Below are positions 12,242 through 19,957 of a stretch of DNA of 64,000 nt, piece after piece. Numbering within the stretch: position 1 is the first letter of the stretch; each line of letters opens with the position of its first letter. This DNA is from a virus. The stretch covers positions 24,798-88,797 of IMG/VR virus record IMGVR_UViG_3300042563_003347. One strand, 5' to 3'. Below the pieces are notes generated by a model. The model was not told the origin of the DNA. It saw only the letters and a program-made list of their open reading frames with translations, and made no database searches. Both the position numbers and the translations under genes were made by a program.

Positions 12242-12517
12242 ATGTTTTATATCGTTGCTAAAGGTACTGGTTTAATCGTAACAGACGGTCCTAACAAGAC
12301 TCGTGCATACAAAACTTTCCCTGCGGCTCACGCCACCCGGACTCGTTTGTGCCGCAAAGCAGGTTGGAGCGTGGACCAACTGAACATTGTGAGCCGTGAC
12401 ACTTACCGGGCTCCCAAGATGACTGTGAAGAACCTGATGAGCGGCGCTCCGGTGGAAATTGATGCAGACACGCCTTGGTGTTGCAACCCTGCGTCAGAAA
12501 CTTACTGGTCAATGTAA
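12242..12517 (+). CDS. small protein of unknown function (91 aa)
   Basis: Starts MFYIVAKGTGLIVTDGPNK, a short beta sheet, followed by a basic helix (ATRTRLCRKAGW) and a C-terminal region with paired cysteines (WCCNP). Not recognised. Good Shine-Dalgarno (CAGGAG) and its own promoter at 12184 indicate an expressed early gene. Nothing suggests membrane location. Confidence 0.75.
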   Translation: MFYIVAKGTGLIVTDGPNKTRAYKTFPAAHATRTRLCRKAGWSVDQLNIVSRDTYRAPKMTVKNLMSGAPVEIDADTPWCCNPASETYWSM

Positions 12518-12522
12518 AACGG

Positions 12523-12551
12523 TTGACGATAAATCACCAAAATGCTATAAT
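12523..12551 (+). promoter_or_regulatory. sigma70-type promoter
   Basis: TTGACG (12523-12528), 17-bp spacer, TATAAT (12546-12551), 25 bases before the next start codon. Head of the long chain of overlapping small genes. Confidence 0.85.
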
Positions 12552-12576
12552 ATACACATCGCAACAAGGAGTCACT

Positions 12577-12834
12577 ATGTCAGCACTGAACACTTATTTG
12601 GATCGTAAAAATTCTTTTGCCAAACTGTTTGGACAAAAGGCTCTGAGCCTGCAGGTGGCTGCGGATCGTCAGAGTATTGCCAACAGCATTGATGCAGATC
12701 TCAGTCCTGAGAATTTGACCTGCGATGGTGAACTGAGCCGTAGTCAGGTGCAGACCCGCTACCGGGCCTTGACTGCCGCAGCCAAAGAGCTCAAGCAGTT
12801 GGATCCTGGTGTTAAATTTTACGAATTTGCCTAA
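12577..12834 (+). CDS. small protein of unknown function (85 aa)
   Basis: MSALNTYLDRKNSFAK start, helical and polar, with a C-terminal helix rich in Ala, Lys and Leu (YRALTAAAKELKQLD). ATG 12577 is preceded by AAGGAG at the right distance; an in-frame upstream frame from 12475 would overlap the previous gene and the promoter, so it is rejected. Not recognised. Confidence 0.75.
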   Translation: MSALNTYLDRKNSFAKLFGQKALSLQVAADRQSIANSIDADLSPENLTCDGELSRSQVQTRYRALTAAAKELKQLDPGVKFYEFA

Positions 12835-12844
12835 GGAGAGCAAT

Positions 12845-13057
12845 ATGAACATGAGCTACTGCATGTTTCAAAACACCGCAAACGATCTGCGTCAGTGCCT
12901 GGAGGCCATGGATGCAGCCGAGACCATGGCTGAACTGGAACTGAGCCGTGACGAAAAGCGCAGTTACGATCTCATGCGAGAATACTGCGAAAACTTCCTG
13001 AACATTGCTGAACGACTGGATGATGCTGACGCTGACGCTTTTGGAGTTGCAAAATGA
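12845..13057 (+). CDS. small helical protein (70 aa) ending in FGVAK
   Basis: Acidic helical protein (AMDAAETMAELELSRDEKR). Unrelated in sequence to the small-protein family that follows, yet its end is AFGVAK because the codons hold GGAGTTG, the ribosome site for the next gene. AAGGAG precedes ATG 12845. Stop overlaps the next start (ATGA). Confidence 0.75.
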   Translation: MNMSYCMFQNTANDLRQCLEAMDAAETMAELELSRDEKRSYDLMREYCENFLNIAERLDDADADAFGVAK

Positions 13058-13272
13058 ACGAACGAATTCGAGAACTACTGAAACAGGCAACTAAAGCAGT
13101 TGATCCCGAAAACCGTGTATGGGTGTTTTCTAAGGTTGACCAAGCAAAGTTCGCCGAGTTGATTGTGCGGGAATGTGCTAATATTGATTTTAGACGCGAG
13201 GTCGGGTTAACTGCTGATGATGATTACGAAATCGGCAAGGTTATAAAAGAACACTTTGGAGTCGAATCGTGA
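13054..13272 (+). CDS. HFGVE-family small protein, copy 1
   Basis: 72 residues. First of ten paralogues with a shared plan: N-terminal MNxRIxxLxxQA helix, a variable insert, a core helix KFAELIVRECA, a variable acidic stretch, and a C-terminal HFGVE. Probably a small helical soluble protein; no motif suggests an enzyme. Function unknown. Starts by ATGA overlap with the preceding gene and ends at a GTGA overlap with the next. The conserved tail encodes the ribosome site for the gene after it. Confidence 0.8.
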   Translation: MNERIRELLKQATKAVDPENRVWVFSKVDQAKFAELIVRECANIDFRREVGLTADDDYEIGKVIKEHFGVES

Positions 13273-13469
13273 AAGTGACCCATCCCTACACCTTGATAAA
13301 GCGGCGTATTGATGTTGTGGTCCGAGTGCCAGCCTGGGCGGTTGGAGAGATAAACAAAGGCGATCTGGTCATACGCCTGGATGCTCAAACTGTTTTGCGA
13401 GACAATGGCAGATACAAGGTGGGCGAATCCTACACCAAGTTCTGGGGCTACACAGGAGAAAATGCATGA
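13269..13469 (+). CDS. small beta-type protein (66 aa)
   Basis: Starts with GTG in a GTGA overlap behind GGAGTCGAATC. Contains RRIDVVVRVPAWAVGEINKGD and a C-terminal KFWGYTGENA; the pattern suggests a small beta barrel. Not recognised. Its last codons contain GGAG, serving the next gene, although the tail is TGENA instead of HFGVE. Confidence 0.65.
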   Translation: MKVTHPYTLIKRRIDVVVRVPAWAVGEINKGDLVIRLDAQTVLRDNGRYKVGESYTKFWGYTGENA

Positions 13470-13693
13470 ACAAACGAATTCAACAACTTGCCGAACAGGC
13501 TACATCTTACAATAACAGTGATGGTTGGCTTTTTGATAAAGAAAAGTTCGCCCAGTTGATTGTTCAGAAATGTATATCAGTTATTAATACTGAGGCTGCC
13601 GAAGTTCCTGCTGAAGATGAATATGAAAGAATGTGGAAGATGGGAACGGAATTTGCTGTATATCAGATTGAAAAACATTTCGGAGTTGAATGA
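13466..13693 (+). CDS. HFGVE-family small protein, copy 2
   Basis: 75 residues: MNKRIQQLAEQA, KFAQLIVQKC core, acidic linker (EVPAEDEYERM) and HFGVE end. In this copy the core ends QKC where others have REC or QEC. Coupled on both sides by ATGA overlaps. Confidence 0.8.
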   Translation: MNKRIQQLAEQATSYNNSDGWLFDKEKFAQLIVQKCISVINTEAAEVPAEDEYERMWKMGTEFAVYQIEKHFGVE

Positions 13694-14070
13694 TGAACAC
13701 ACGAATTCGAGAACTTGTCGTTGAGGCTAGGAACTATGCCCTAGATGAAAAGCGAATTTATGAACGAGTGCATAACACCGAACAATGTATGGAAGAATAT
13801 CGTGATGTGTATAACAAAAAGTTCGCTGAACTGATTGTGGCTGAATGTTTGGCCCAGGTTGCCCGGGTGGATGACATGTTGGAAGATGAGCCTGCACAAC
13901 ATGCGGCAGTGGCCTGGGTGGCCCGGTCAATTGCAGACCATTTTGACGTTGCAAAACCACAGTCAGACTGGGATCAAGAAGCAGCTGAATTTATTGCCGC
14001 AGAGAATAAAAAGGTTGCCAGCAGATACGGATATATCCCAAAACTTCATCCATCAGAATGGCAAGACTAA
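13690..14070 (+). CDS. HFGVE-family protein, copy 3, C-terminally extended
   Basis: 126 residues, the longest member. MNTRIRELVVEA, KFAELIVAECL core and DHFDVAK (a diverged HFGVE) are followed by about 40 extra residues ending HPSEWQD. In line with that, the GGAGTTG ribosome block is missing at its end and the next gene starts through TAATG overlap. Confidence 0.78.
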   Translation: MMNTRIRELVVEARNYALDEKRIYERVHNTEQCMEEYRDVYNKKFAELIVAECLAQVARVDDMLEDEPAQHAAVAWVARSIADHFDVAKPQSDWDQEAAEFIAAENKKVASRYGYIPKLHPSEWQD

Positions 14071-14276
14071 TGAACACACGAATTAAAGAGTTGGCTGAAC
14101 AATGCTGGGACAAGCGTCCAGAAGGCCAACTACATTTTGACAATGAAAAGTTCGCCGAGTTGATTGTTAAGAAATGTATGGATATTGCCAAGTATCACAC
14201 GCCCGACACAGAAGAATGTGAATATACATGGTTGATCCATGCCAAGATTCAAGAACATTTCGGAGTTGCGGAATGA
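14070..14276 (+). CDS. HFGVE-family small protein, copy 4
   Basis: 68 residues: MNTRIKELAEQC, KFAELIVKKCM core, HFGVAE end. ATG 14070 overlaps the previous stop by one base (TAATG) and matches the family N-terminus; an ATG at 14058 would add MARL. Confidence 0.78.
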   Translation: MNTRIKELAEQCWDKRPEGQLHFDNEKFAELIVKKCMDIAKYHTPDTEECEYTWLIHAKIQEHFGVAE

Positions 14277-14503
14277 ACCAACGAATTCGACAACTTGCTG
14301 AAAAAGCAAACATTGAGTTTACCTATGACCCAACAGAAAAACCTGTTAGAGCATTTGCCGAGTGTTGGGAAGATGAACTTGAAAAGTTCGCTGACATGAT
14401 TGTGCAGGAATGCGGTGTAGCATTGAGTCCTATGTTGCGTGATATGATCAGCCGTGGGCAGGCTGTGGAGTTGATTAAGAAACATTTTGGAGTTGAACTA
14501 TGA
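14273..14503 (+). CDS. HFGVE-family small protein, copy 5
   Basis: 76 residues: MNQRIRQLAEKA, KFADMIVQECG core, KHFGVEL end. Start fixed by the ATGA overlap and family alignment rather than the longer frame from 14228. Confidence 0.78.
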   Translation: MNQRIRQLAEKANIEFTYDPTEKPVRAFAECWEDELEKFADMIVQECGVALSPMLRDMISRGQAVELIKKHFGVEL

Positions 14504-14619
14504 CACAGAACGATTGGGTATTACTAATGTGTCTAGCAATTGGATGGCTACAGGGTCTGTATATTGGATGGTTACTGTGGCGTAGACCACAATTGAAATA
14601 TCACGGAGTTGCAGAATGA
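14500..14619 (+). CDS. single-span membrane peptide (39 aa)
   Basis: MTQNDWVLLMCLAIGWLQ opens one hydrophobic helix, followed by WRRPQLK and HGVAE. Both ends use ATGA overlaps, and the tail again encodes GGAGTTG for the next gene although the protein is unrelated to the HFGVE family. Probable inner-membrane peptide of unknown role. Confidence 0.65.
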   Translation: MTQNDWVLLMCLAIGWLQGLYIGWLLWRRPQLKYHGVAE

Positions 14620-14855
14620 ACCCACGAATTCAAGAACTTTTAAAACAAGCTGGGGTCACTGACAACTGGAACAAGGCAGACTGGTACAGTATGAGTCCAG
14701 AGATGATTGAAAAATTCGCCCAGTTGATTGTGCAGGAATGTGTGGAACTGGTATCTGTTAACAGAGACCTGGCTATCGAAGATGAATGGAATGTGGATGA
14801 AGCAATGTCCACAGCAATCAATGATATTGAAGAACATTTCGGAGTTGAATCGTGA
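14616..14855 (+). CDS. HFGVE-family small protein, copy 6
   Basis: 79 residues: MNPRIQELLKQA, KFAQLIVQECV core, EEHFGVES end. Overlaps neighbours by ATGA and GTGA. Confidence 0.8.
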   Translation: MNPRIQELLKQAGVTDNWNKADWYSMSPEMIEKFAQLIVQECVELVSVNRDLAIEDEWNVDEAMSTAINDIEEHFGVES

Positions 14856-15022
14856 TCACACTGTTTATCTGGACTGTGGTCGGCTACGCTGGTATGAACA
14901 ATAGCATCAGTACTAAAATGGACTGGCGGGCTTTGGCTCAGTTTGAGACAGTCGCGCTCTGTGAGGAGGCTGTGCGATCCATGAACCTACAGGACAGGCA
15001 CCGTTGCCTGAAGACCAAATGA
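14852..15022 (+). CDS. small exported or membrane-anchored protein (56 aa)
   Basis: GTG start in a GTGA overlap. Hydrophobic N-terminus (ITLFIWTVVGYAGM), then a polar domain with two cysteines (ALCEEAVRSMN and HRCLKTK). Similar in plan to the 61-aa product at 23983, so the two may be distant paralogues. Function unknown. Confidence 0.65.
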   Translation: MITLFIWTVVGYAGMNNSISTKMDWRALAQFETVALCEEAVRSMNLQDRHRCLKTK

Positions 15023-15282
15023 ACAAACAAATTCAACAACTTGCCGAACAGGCTCATTGCTATGCTTGTGAATATGCTCGACAACCAGATTACAATCCAC
15101 ACAACCCTTACAATCAAGGAATGTATAAACAGCGATACGATTCAAAGTTCGCCCAGTTGATTGTGCAGGAATGTATGGATGCAGTGGGTGATGGACCAAT
15201 GCAAAGACCAGAAATTCAACGGATCAAAGCCAGGTTTGGGGTTGAGTATTACGAGCCAATTGAAAAAGCATTTGGGAGTTGA
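15019..15282 (+). CDS. HFGVE-family small protein, copy 7, frame-altered tail
   Basis: 87 residues: MNKQIQQLAEQA, KFAQLIVQECM core, RFGVEYYEP, then a second tail copy in another frame: the codons read AFGS because TTTGGGAGTTGA has one extra G. The nucleotide ribosome block is thus kept while the amino acids differ. Start by ATGA overlap (15019). Confidence 0.78.
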   Translation: MNKQIQQLAEQAHCYACEYARQPDYNPHNPYNQGMYKQRYDSKFAQLIVQECMDAVGDGPMQRPEIQRIKARFGVEYYEPIEKAFGS

Positions 15283-15285
15283 ATC

Positions 15286-15681
15286 GTGAACATAACTGTA
15301 TACAGCTGGAATCTACTAAAAGAATCCTGTGAGCGTTGGTCGGTGCCCAGAGACTTTGCCGACCCCATGCTGAACTATCTGGTGTATGGATATAGTCCGG
15401 GTAGTTGTTTCTATGCGGTGCTGGCCAATGACTGGCGTGGGGCAATAGGATCCAGCCATTCCATGAACAGTGTAGAAGCCTTCAAGGCCTTGACCGGCTG
15501 GATACACAACGACTTTCCTGCCGAAGCACGTGGCAGTTACCAAGCTGTCGACCAGTGGTGTCAGCTTGATGCTGTGGTTCGACGAGCAATCCTTGAACGA
15601 CAGGGACTGATCTATACCCAGCACGAAGAAGTGTTTAAAATTCTACGGAATGAGCACACCGTGGAACCTGTGTTGTATTAA
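15286..15681 (+). CDS. conserved-looking phage protein of unknown function (131 aa)
   Basis: GTG start behind GGAGTTGAATC. Aromatic-rich soluble protein (NITVYSWNLLKESCERW, YGYSPGSCFYAVLANDW, GWIHNDFPAEARGSY). The end (LYTQHEEVF-type, EPVLY) has no known motif. Predicted mixed alpha/beta. Not recognised; length and codon use argue for a real gene. Confidence 0.72.
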   Translation: MNITVYSWNLLKESCERWSVPRDFADPMLNYLVYGYSPGSCFYAVLANDWRGAIGSSHSMNSVEAFKALTGWIHNDFPAEARGSYQAVDQWCQLDAVVRRAILERQGLIYTQHEEVFKILRNEHTVEPVLY

Positions 15682-15697
15682 GCATGAGAGTTGAACC

Positions 15698-15988
15698 ATG
15701 ATGCAAGATTTCGTGTATGAGCAAACTCGAGCCACTGTGACCGACACATGGGATGACGAGATATCACAGTCTGTGATTGCAGCCGCAGTCAATGCGCCTC
15801 GAGCCAGCTACCGGATTTATTATTCCCAGGACAACCTGACCCGTAGGATTTTTGTTCATCGCGGCTGGCCCAACTGCACACCCACAGAGATTGACGCATT
15901 GTTGGGCTTGGGCTTTGTGGTGGCACAGCCTGGTGATGCAGACAACATTCCTGATCATGCACCTGTGTTTGAAAGGCTTTTGAAATGA
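15698..15988 (+). CDS. small protein of unknown function (96 aa)
   Basis: Mixed alpha/beta (SYRIYYSQDNLTRRIFVHRG), no cysteine cluster or membrane segment. Start at ATG 15698 or the adjacent ATG 15701, preceded by a GAGAGTTGAACC leader that resembles the ribosome block of the neighbours. Ends in an ATGA overlap. Confidence 0.7.
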   Translation: MMQDFVYEQTRATVTDTWDDEISQSVIAAAVNAPRASYRIYYSQDNLTRRIFVHRGWPNCTPTEIDALLGLGFVVAQPGDADNIPDHAPVFERLLK

Positions 15989-16200
15989 ACCAACGAATTC
16001 GAGAACTTGCTGAACAGGCTACATCAATTGTAGAAATGGTTGGTCCACAAGGTTATACAAGTTCATATGCTAACTTTGATAGAGAAAAGTTCGCCGAATT
16101 GATTGTGCGGGAATGTGCTGGCCGAGTTGATTGGATACTTGCCGAAGGTGGCCGGACACAGGGTGATTTGATTAGAGAACATTTTGGAGTTGAAGAATGA
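15985..16200 (+). CDS. HFGVE-family small protein, copy 8
   Basis: 71 residues: MNQRIRELAEQA, KFAELIVRECA core, REHFGVEE end; ATGA overlaps at both ends. Closest by eye to copies 1 and 9. Confidence 0.8.
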   Translation: MNQRIRELAEQATSIVEMVGPQGYTSSYANFDREKFAELIVRECAGRVDWILAEGGRTQGDLIREHFGVEE

Positions 16201-16415
16201 ATACGCCCATCGTTCCTGATAATAAATTCAAGTTCTGGGCTGATCCTAGATTTGAAATTCTGGCAGAAATGGACAAACTATTGAACGGTAGCAAGATCTG
16301 GGGTGGCCAGGAATGGGTCTACCATCCCATCCATCCTGTGAAATATCAGCCTGTGGCCGAAAAGATTCGTCTAGCAATGGATGCGTTAAAAGCAGAATAC
16401 GGAGTTGAAGAATGA
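16197..16415 (+). CDS. small protein (72 aa) ending YGVEE
   Basis: Unrelated to the HFGVE family in its body (KFKFWADPRFEILAEMDKLL, WVYHPIHPVKYQ) but ends AEYGVEE because the same GGAGTTGAAGAATGA block closes the gene. Unknown function. Confidence 0.7.
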   Translation: MNTPIVPDNKFKFWADPRFEILAEMDKLLNGSKIWGGQEWVYHPIHPVKYQPVAEKIRLAMDALKAEYGVEE

Positions 16416-16642
16416 GTGACTCCATCATGCCCGTAACTCAATTTGCCAACAGCTTCACTGGCGTGTTGCCCATTGCCACTGTGGGCAAAGGTGTTGTCAA
16501 ACAGGAAAGTTGGCAACAGACCACTTATCCCAATGGTGCCACGGTCACCAGGGTTTATCACGCCAGTATTGAAGTGTATGACAACCGTGCAGTGGTGACC
16601 CGGCACAATGAACCAAACATCATTGACATTTTGATCAAGTAA
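16412..16642 (+). CDS. small beta-rich protein (76 aa)
   Basis: MSDSIMPVTQFANSF start, Thr/Val-rich strands (NGATVTRVYHASIEVYDN). No recognised domain. Ends the coupled run; a 27-base gap with GGGAG follows before the next gene. Confidence 0.7.
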   Translation: MSDSIMPVTQFANSFTGVLPIATVGKGVVKQESWQQTTYPNGATVTRVYHASIEVYDNRAVVTRHNEPNIIDILIK

Positions 16643-16669
16643 TATTACAATAACTCACCGGGAGAAATC

Positions 16670-17116
16670 ATGTTTGCAGTGCTGAAATTTATCTACATCT
16701 TGTTCAAGGCGTTCAGAGACGGGCTCAATCCCAATGTCAACAGTCTAAGACATGCACCAACTTATTTGAAATACTTTGCCAGCATTGTGTTGGCCTGTTT
16801 CTGGTGCCTGGCCTTTGGTCTTTACATTGGTGAACTCATGACCATTGGCTACAACATGATTGGTCACATTGCCCTAATCACCATGGCATTCAGCACTGGC
16901 TATGTCATGCAAGTGTTCAGGAAAACATATAACCCTGGCCAAGTCACTGTGAGACAAGGCACTGTGGAATATCTACGCATGCCTGATCGAAGCAGTCGCT
17001 GTGATGAACTTACTGAAGAACAACGCCTGGCCAAAATTCAAGAATGGAATCAGCGCAATGTTTGGAATGATCCCAAACTGGCCAAAAAAGACAAAGAAAC
17101 CTACTACGGAGCATGA
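16670..17116 (+). CDS. membrane protein of unknown function (148 aa)
   Basis: Two to three hydrophobic helices within residues 35-90 (YFASIVLACFWCLAFGLYIG and IGHIALITMAFSTGYVMQVF), then a charged C-terminal half (CDELTEEQRLAKIQEWNQ) presumably cytoplasmic. Inner-membrane location likely. Not recognised. GGGAG ribosome site. Overlaps the next membrane peptide by ATGA. Confidence 0.75.
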   Translation: MFAVLKFIYILFKAFRDGLNPNVNSLRHAPTYLKYFASIVLACFWCLAFGLYIGELMTIGYNMIGHIALITMAFSTGYVMQVFRKTYNPGQVTVRQGTVEYLRMPDRSSRCDELTEEQRLAKIQEWNQRNVWNDPKLAKKDKETYYGA

Positions 17117-17220
17117 CCATGACCGTTGATGAAATTATTTCTACCATAATTATTGTAACCGTAGTGGGAGCAGTACTATGGGACATGTACAAGAAAGAAG
17201 AACATGAACCCGGAGAATAA
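17113..17220 (+). CDS. single-span membrane peptide (35 aa)
   Basis: MTMTVDEIISTIIIVTVVGA, one helix and a charged tail (WDMYKKEEHEPGE). ATGA overlap with the previous gene and 17-base overlap with the next. Confidence 0.6.
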   Translation: MTMTVDEIISTIIIVTVVGAVLWDMYKKEEHEPGE

Positions 17221-17335
17221 AGAACCAGAAAAAGATCCAGTGGACGATGTGGTTGAACACATACACATTGTGTTGCCCATTGTGGGAGCCGTCTTGGTGT
17301 TCATGCTGGCTTTTATTGCTGTTACAATGGCCTAA
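17204..17335 (+). CDS. single-span membrane peptide (43 aa)
   Basis: Acidic N-terminus (MNPENKEPEKDPVDD) followed by one hydrophobic helix (IVLPIVGAVLVFMLAFIAV) ending at the C-terminus, so tail-anchored. Ribosome site AAGAAAGAAG lies inside the upstream gene. Confidence 0.6.
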   Translation: MNPENKEPEKDPVDDVVEHIHIVLPIVGAVLVFMLAFIAVTMA

Positions 17336-17348
17336 CACTAGGCAATAT

Positions 17349-17377
17349 TTGACTTAAAATACCTCTTCTGCTATAAT
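17349..17377 (+). promoter_or_regulatory. sigma70-type promoter
   Basis: TTGACT (17349-17354), 17-bp spacer, TATAAT (17372-17377) in the recurring CTGCTATAAT context; 31 bases before the next ATG. Confidence 0.85.
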
Positions 17378-17408
17378 ACATGTATAGCAAAACAAAACAG
17401 GAGAGAAC

Positions 17409-17684
17409 ATGAGCATTCAAAGCATCAACACTGAGATCATCGCAGGTAATTTTACCAACGATCAACTCACCAGCATCATTGATGCTGTGAAATATGCTCG
17501 GGCTCAACTAGCCCAGAAAAACAAACGGGCCTTGACATTGCAGAGCAACGTGGAATTCACCAGTGCTAAAACTGGTCGAGTCATGCGTGGTTTTGTGCAA
17601 AAGATTGCCATCAAATATGTGACTGTAGACACAGGCGGGGGCCTGTGGCGGGTTCCTGCCAACATGCTGAAGGTAGTAGCATGA
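17409..17684 (+). CDS. small protein of unknown function (91 aa)
   Basis: N-terminal helix pair (NDQLTSIIDAVKYARAQLAQ) then a strand-rich basic half (VEFTSAKTGRVMRGFVQKIA) resembling a small barrel that could bind nucleic acid (inference only). Own promoter, AGGAG ribosome site. Linked to the next gene by ATGA. Confidence 0.72.
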   Translation: MSIQSINTEIIAGNFTNDQLTSIIDAVKYARAQLAQKNKRALTLQSNVEFTSAKTGRVMRGFVQKIAIKYVTVDTGGGLWRVPANMLKVVA

Positions 17685-17851
17685 GTCGCATTAAAGATTA
17701 TTTTGCCCCTATAGAGGAACCGGACAACATGCCTTATGCCCCAGAACCAGAACCAGAACCAGACCAGGCAGAAGATCAGGGTCAACAAGTGTTTGCTCAC
17801 ATGATTCGCGAGCTTACACAACGTTTTCGGCCAGAACTTGATTTTGACTAA
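17681..17851 (+). CDS. small acidic protein (56 aa)
   Basis: Starts MSRIKDYFAPIEEPDN, a Glu-Pro repeat in the middle, C-terminal helix (FAHMIRELTQRFRP). Start fixed by ATGA overlap. Its last codons contain the -35 box of the next promoter. Unknown function. Confidence 0.65.
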   Translation: MSRIKDYFAPIEEPDNMPYAPEPEPEPDQAEDQGQQVFAHMIRELTQRFRPELDFD

Positions 17852-17872
17852 AAATCACAGATCACGTATAAT
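17844..17872 (+). promoter_or_regulatory. sigma70-type promoter for the MoxR gene
   Basis: TTGACT (17844-17849), 17-bp spacer, TATAAT (17867-17872); 33 bases before the MoxR start codon. The -35 box overlaps the end of the previous gene. Confidence 0.87.
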
Positions 17873-17905
17873 ACAATTTTCAACCACTCCACCAAGGAAA
17901 TTTCC

Positions 17906-18991
17906 ATGTCAGATACCCGCACTGTTACTTCTGCACAAGCCCGCAAGAGCCTGCTCAAAGCATTCCGCGTCCAGCGTCCGTTGTTCCTGTGGGGTCCTCC
18001 GGGTATTGGCAAAAGCGAACTGGTGGAAAATATCACCAAAGAGCTAGGTGGCCTAATGATTGATCTGCGCCTGGGCCAGATGGAACCCACCGACATTCGT
18101 GGCATTCCGTTCTACAACAAGGACATTGGCAAGATGGATTGGGCACCTCCTGTGGAATTGCCCGACGAAGAAATGGCCAAGGACTATCCCATTGTGGTCC
18201 TGTTCCTGGACGAGTTGAATTCAGCCGCACCCAGCGTTCAAAGTGCCGCATATCAGTTGATTCTGAATCGACGCATTGGCAAATATCGCCTGCCTAAAAA
18301 TGTTGTTATGGTTGCCGCAGGCAACAGGGAAAGCGACAAGGGCGTTACTTACCGCATGCCTACTCCGCTGGCAAACCGTTTCTTGCACCAAGAGATGAAG
18401 GTGGATTTTGCTAGTTGGCAAGAGTGGGCTGTAACCAACAAAGTTCACAAGGACGTGGTTGGCTACTTGAGCTTTGCTAAACAGGACCTGTACGACTTTG
18501 ATTCTAAGTCCAGCTCACGTGCGTTTGCTACACCGCGTACCTGGAGTTTTGTAAGCGAGCTCCTGCAAGAAGATGACAGCGACGACAACACCATGACCAA
18601 CCTGATTGCAGGCACTGTGGGCGAAGGTCTTGCTGTGAAGTTCATGGCACATCGCAAGATTGCCGGACGCATGCCCAACCCTGCAGATATCTTGAGTGGC
18701 AAGGTTACCACTCTTGACGTCAAAGAAGTCAGTGCCATGTACAGCCTGGTGATCTCCATGTGCTACGAGCTCAAGGCCGCTGTGGAGAACAAGGTGGAGG
18801 ACAAAAAGTTTCAGGACATGGCCGACCACTTCCTGGGCTACATGATGAAAAACTTTGAAACAGAGTTGACTGTGATGGGTGCTAGAATTGCCCTTACTAC
18901 TTATAACTTGCCCATGATGCCTACCAAGCTGAAAAACTTTGACGAGTTCCATCAACGCTTTGGCAAGTACATTTTGGCTGCTAGTACCTAA
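17906..18991 (+). CDS. MoxR-type AAA+ ATPase
   Basis: 361 residues with Walker A GPPGIGKS at 30-37, Walker B VLFLDELN near 100, sensor-1 GNRE and an arginine-rich second half. The EMxPTDIRG-type loop (QMEPTDIRGIP) after strand 2 is typical of MoxR/RavA chaperone-like ATPases. MoxR proteins work with VWA-domain partners in metal insertion, complex maturation or remodelling; the VWA/metallopeptidase gene at 20062 is the obvious partner. Own promoter, AAGGAAA ribosome site, and a terminator-like hairpin after the gene make it a separate transcription unit. Confidence 0.9.
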   Translation: MSDTRTVTSAQARKSLLKAFRVQRPLFLWGPPGIGKSELVENITKELGGLMIDLRLGQMEPTDIRGIPFYNKDIGKMDWAPPVELPDEEMAKDYPIVVLFLDELNSAAPSVQSAAYQLILNRRIGKYRLPKNVVMVAAGNRESDKGVTYRMPTPLANRFLHQEMKVDFASWQEWAVTNKVHKDVVGYLSFAKQDLYDFDSKSSSRAFATPRTWSFVSELLQEDDSDDNTMTNLIAGTVGEGLAVKFMAHRKIAGRMPNPADILSGKVTTLDVKEVSAMYSLVISMCYELKAAVENKVEDKKFQDMADHFLGYMMKNFETELTVMGARIALTTYNLPMMPTKLKNFDEFHQRFGKYILAAST

Positions 18992-18998
18992 ATTGATC

Positions 18999-19030
18999 GG
19001 GGCTGTTTAATCACAGCCCCGGTGTTTCTT
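18999..19030 (+). terminator. terminator after the MoxR gene
   Basis: Perfect 8-bp stem GGGGCTGT/ACAGCCCC with 6-base loop, followed by GGTGTTTCTT, a weak T-rich tail. Confidence 0.55.
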
Positions 19031-19047
19031 ATCACAAGGACCAGAGT

Positions 19048-19290
19048 ATGGGATGGATAGTGTATACTAAAAAATCTGGCGAGATTTTGAGATATTACGA
19101 TACTGAATCCAAGGCACGGTCGCAGGTGACTGGACACAATAAAAAACTATTTTGGTCAAGATTACAGTCAACCCGAATCGACTATAAAGAAGAATGGGCA
19201 CATTGTGACTGGCAAGACTACGAAAATATTTTTAAGAAATACTACGAAGTTCATAAACCCTACATGTTGCAGAGCAGCAGTTACAAATGA
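19048..19290 (+). CDS. small protein of unknown function (80 aa)
   Basis: Aromatic, basic protein (MGWIVYTKKSGEILRYYDTE, KKLFWSRLQSTR, WQDYENIFKKYYEVHKPY). Opens with a strand pair, then helices. Not recognised. CAAGGA ribosome site; ATGA overlap with the next gene. Confidence 0.72.
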   Translation: MGWIVYTKKSGEILRYYDTESKARSQVTGHNKKLFWSRLQSTRIDYKEEWAHCDWQDYENIFKKYYEVHKPYMLQSSSYK

Positions 19291-19625
19291 AATATCAAGT
19301 AACCGATATGGACCGCCGCTTCAGCCATAGCGCGAGCTTCAACTATATGCTAGAGTTTTCCAAAAATACCTGGGGACATAGCACTGGTGTGTTGGATTTT
19401 GACCGAGCTCGTCGCTGGATGAATCGCACCTGGGGCTGGGGGCAGGATGTGGAAACTCGTACCGCTATCAAGCGTTGTAAAATGCTTAATCCTGCTGTTG
19501 CGGTACAGGATGAAGATATCAATCAGCACTGGGCATATTCGGTTGCATACAAAGACTATCGTATCTATCTTGCTAGTGAAAAAGAACTGGCATTTTTTCA
19601 ACTGGCACATTCAGGCACTGAATAG
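19287..19625 (+). CDS. protein of unknown function (112 aa)
   Basis: MKYQVTDMDRRFSHSASF start, WGWGQDVETRTAIKRC in the middle, C-terminal strands with YKDYRIYLASEKELAF. The repeated short strand-turn pattern resembles the 80-aa neighbour only in composition. Next gene starts on the last base of its stop. Confidence 0.72.
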   Translation: MKYQVTDMDRRFSHSASFNYMLEFSKNTWGHSTGVLDFDRARRWMNRTWGWGQDVETRTAIKRCKMLNPAVAVQDEDINQHWAYSVAYKDYRIYLASEKELAFFQLAHSGTE

Positions 19626-19957
19626 TGGGACAGGTAACTGTAAAAAAGAATCTTGTGGTATTTCATGATCCTGCTGACTGGACAAAGATTCTAGATCAAT
19701 TGACTCAGACTTATGGCAACACAATTCGCATGCGGCACATAATGCGGCGTGAGCTAGGTTTTACTGCCCGTGACCATCAAGGACTAGAACCCTACTATGC
19801 ACCAATTTCAACCGCCGCAGTAATATATCCTGGGCTAGTCTCTGTGGAAAAACGGCATCACTACAGTCCGCAGGTACACTTGGATTTTTTTACAGAGGCT
19901 GCGCACTCTTGGTTCCAGTTAAAGTACCTAAACCGTGAACGTCAGAACAATAGCTGA
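19625..19957 (+). CDS. protein of unknown function (110 aa)
   Basis: GTG start overlapping the previous TAG by one base. Contains LVVFHDPADWTKILDQL and RHIMRRELGFTARDHQG, then aromatic strands near the C-terminus. Not recognised. The last 11 codons lie in the first copy of a 49-bp tandem duplication; the gene end (NRERQNNS) is therefore repeated downstream out of use. Confidence 0.7.
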   Translation: MGQVTVKKNLVVFHDPADWTKILDQLTQTYGNTIRMRHIMRRELGFTARDHQGLEPYYAPISTAAVIYPGLVSVEKRHHYSPQVHLDFFTEAAHSWFQLKYLNRERQNNS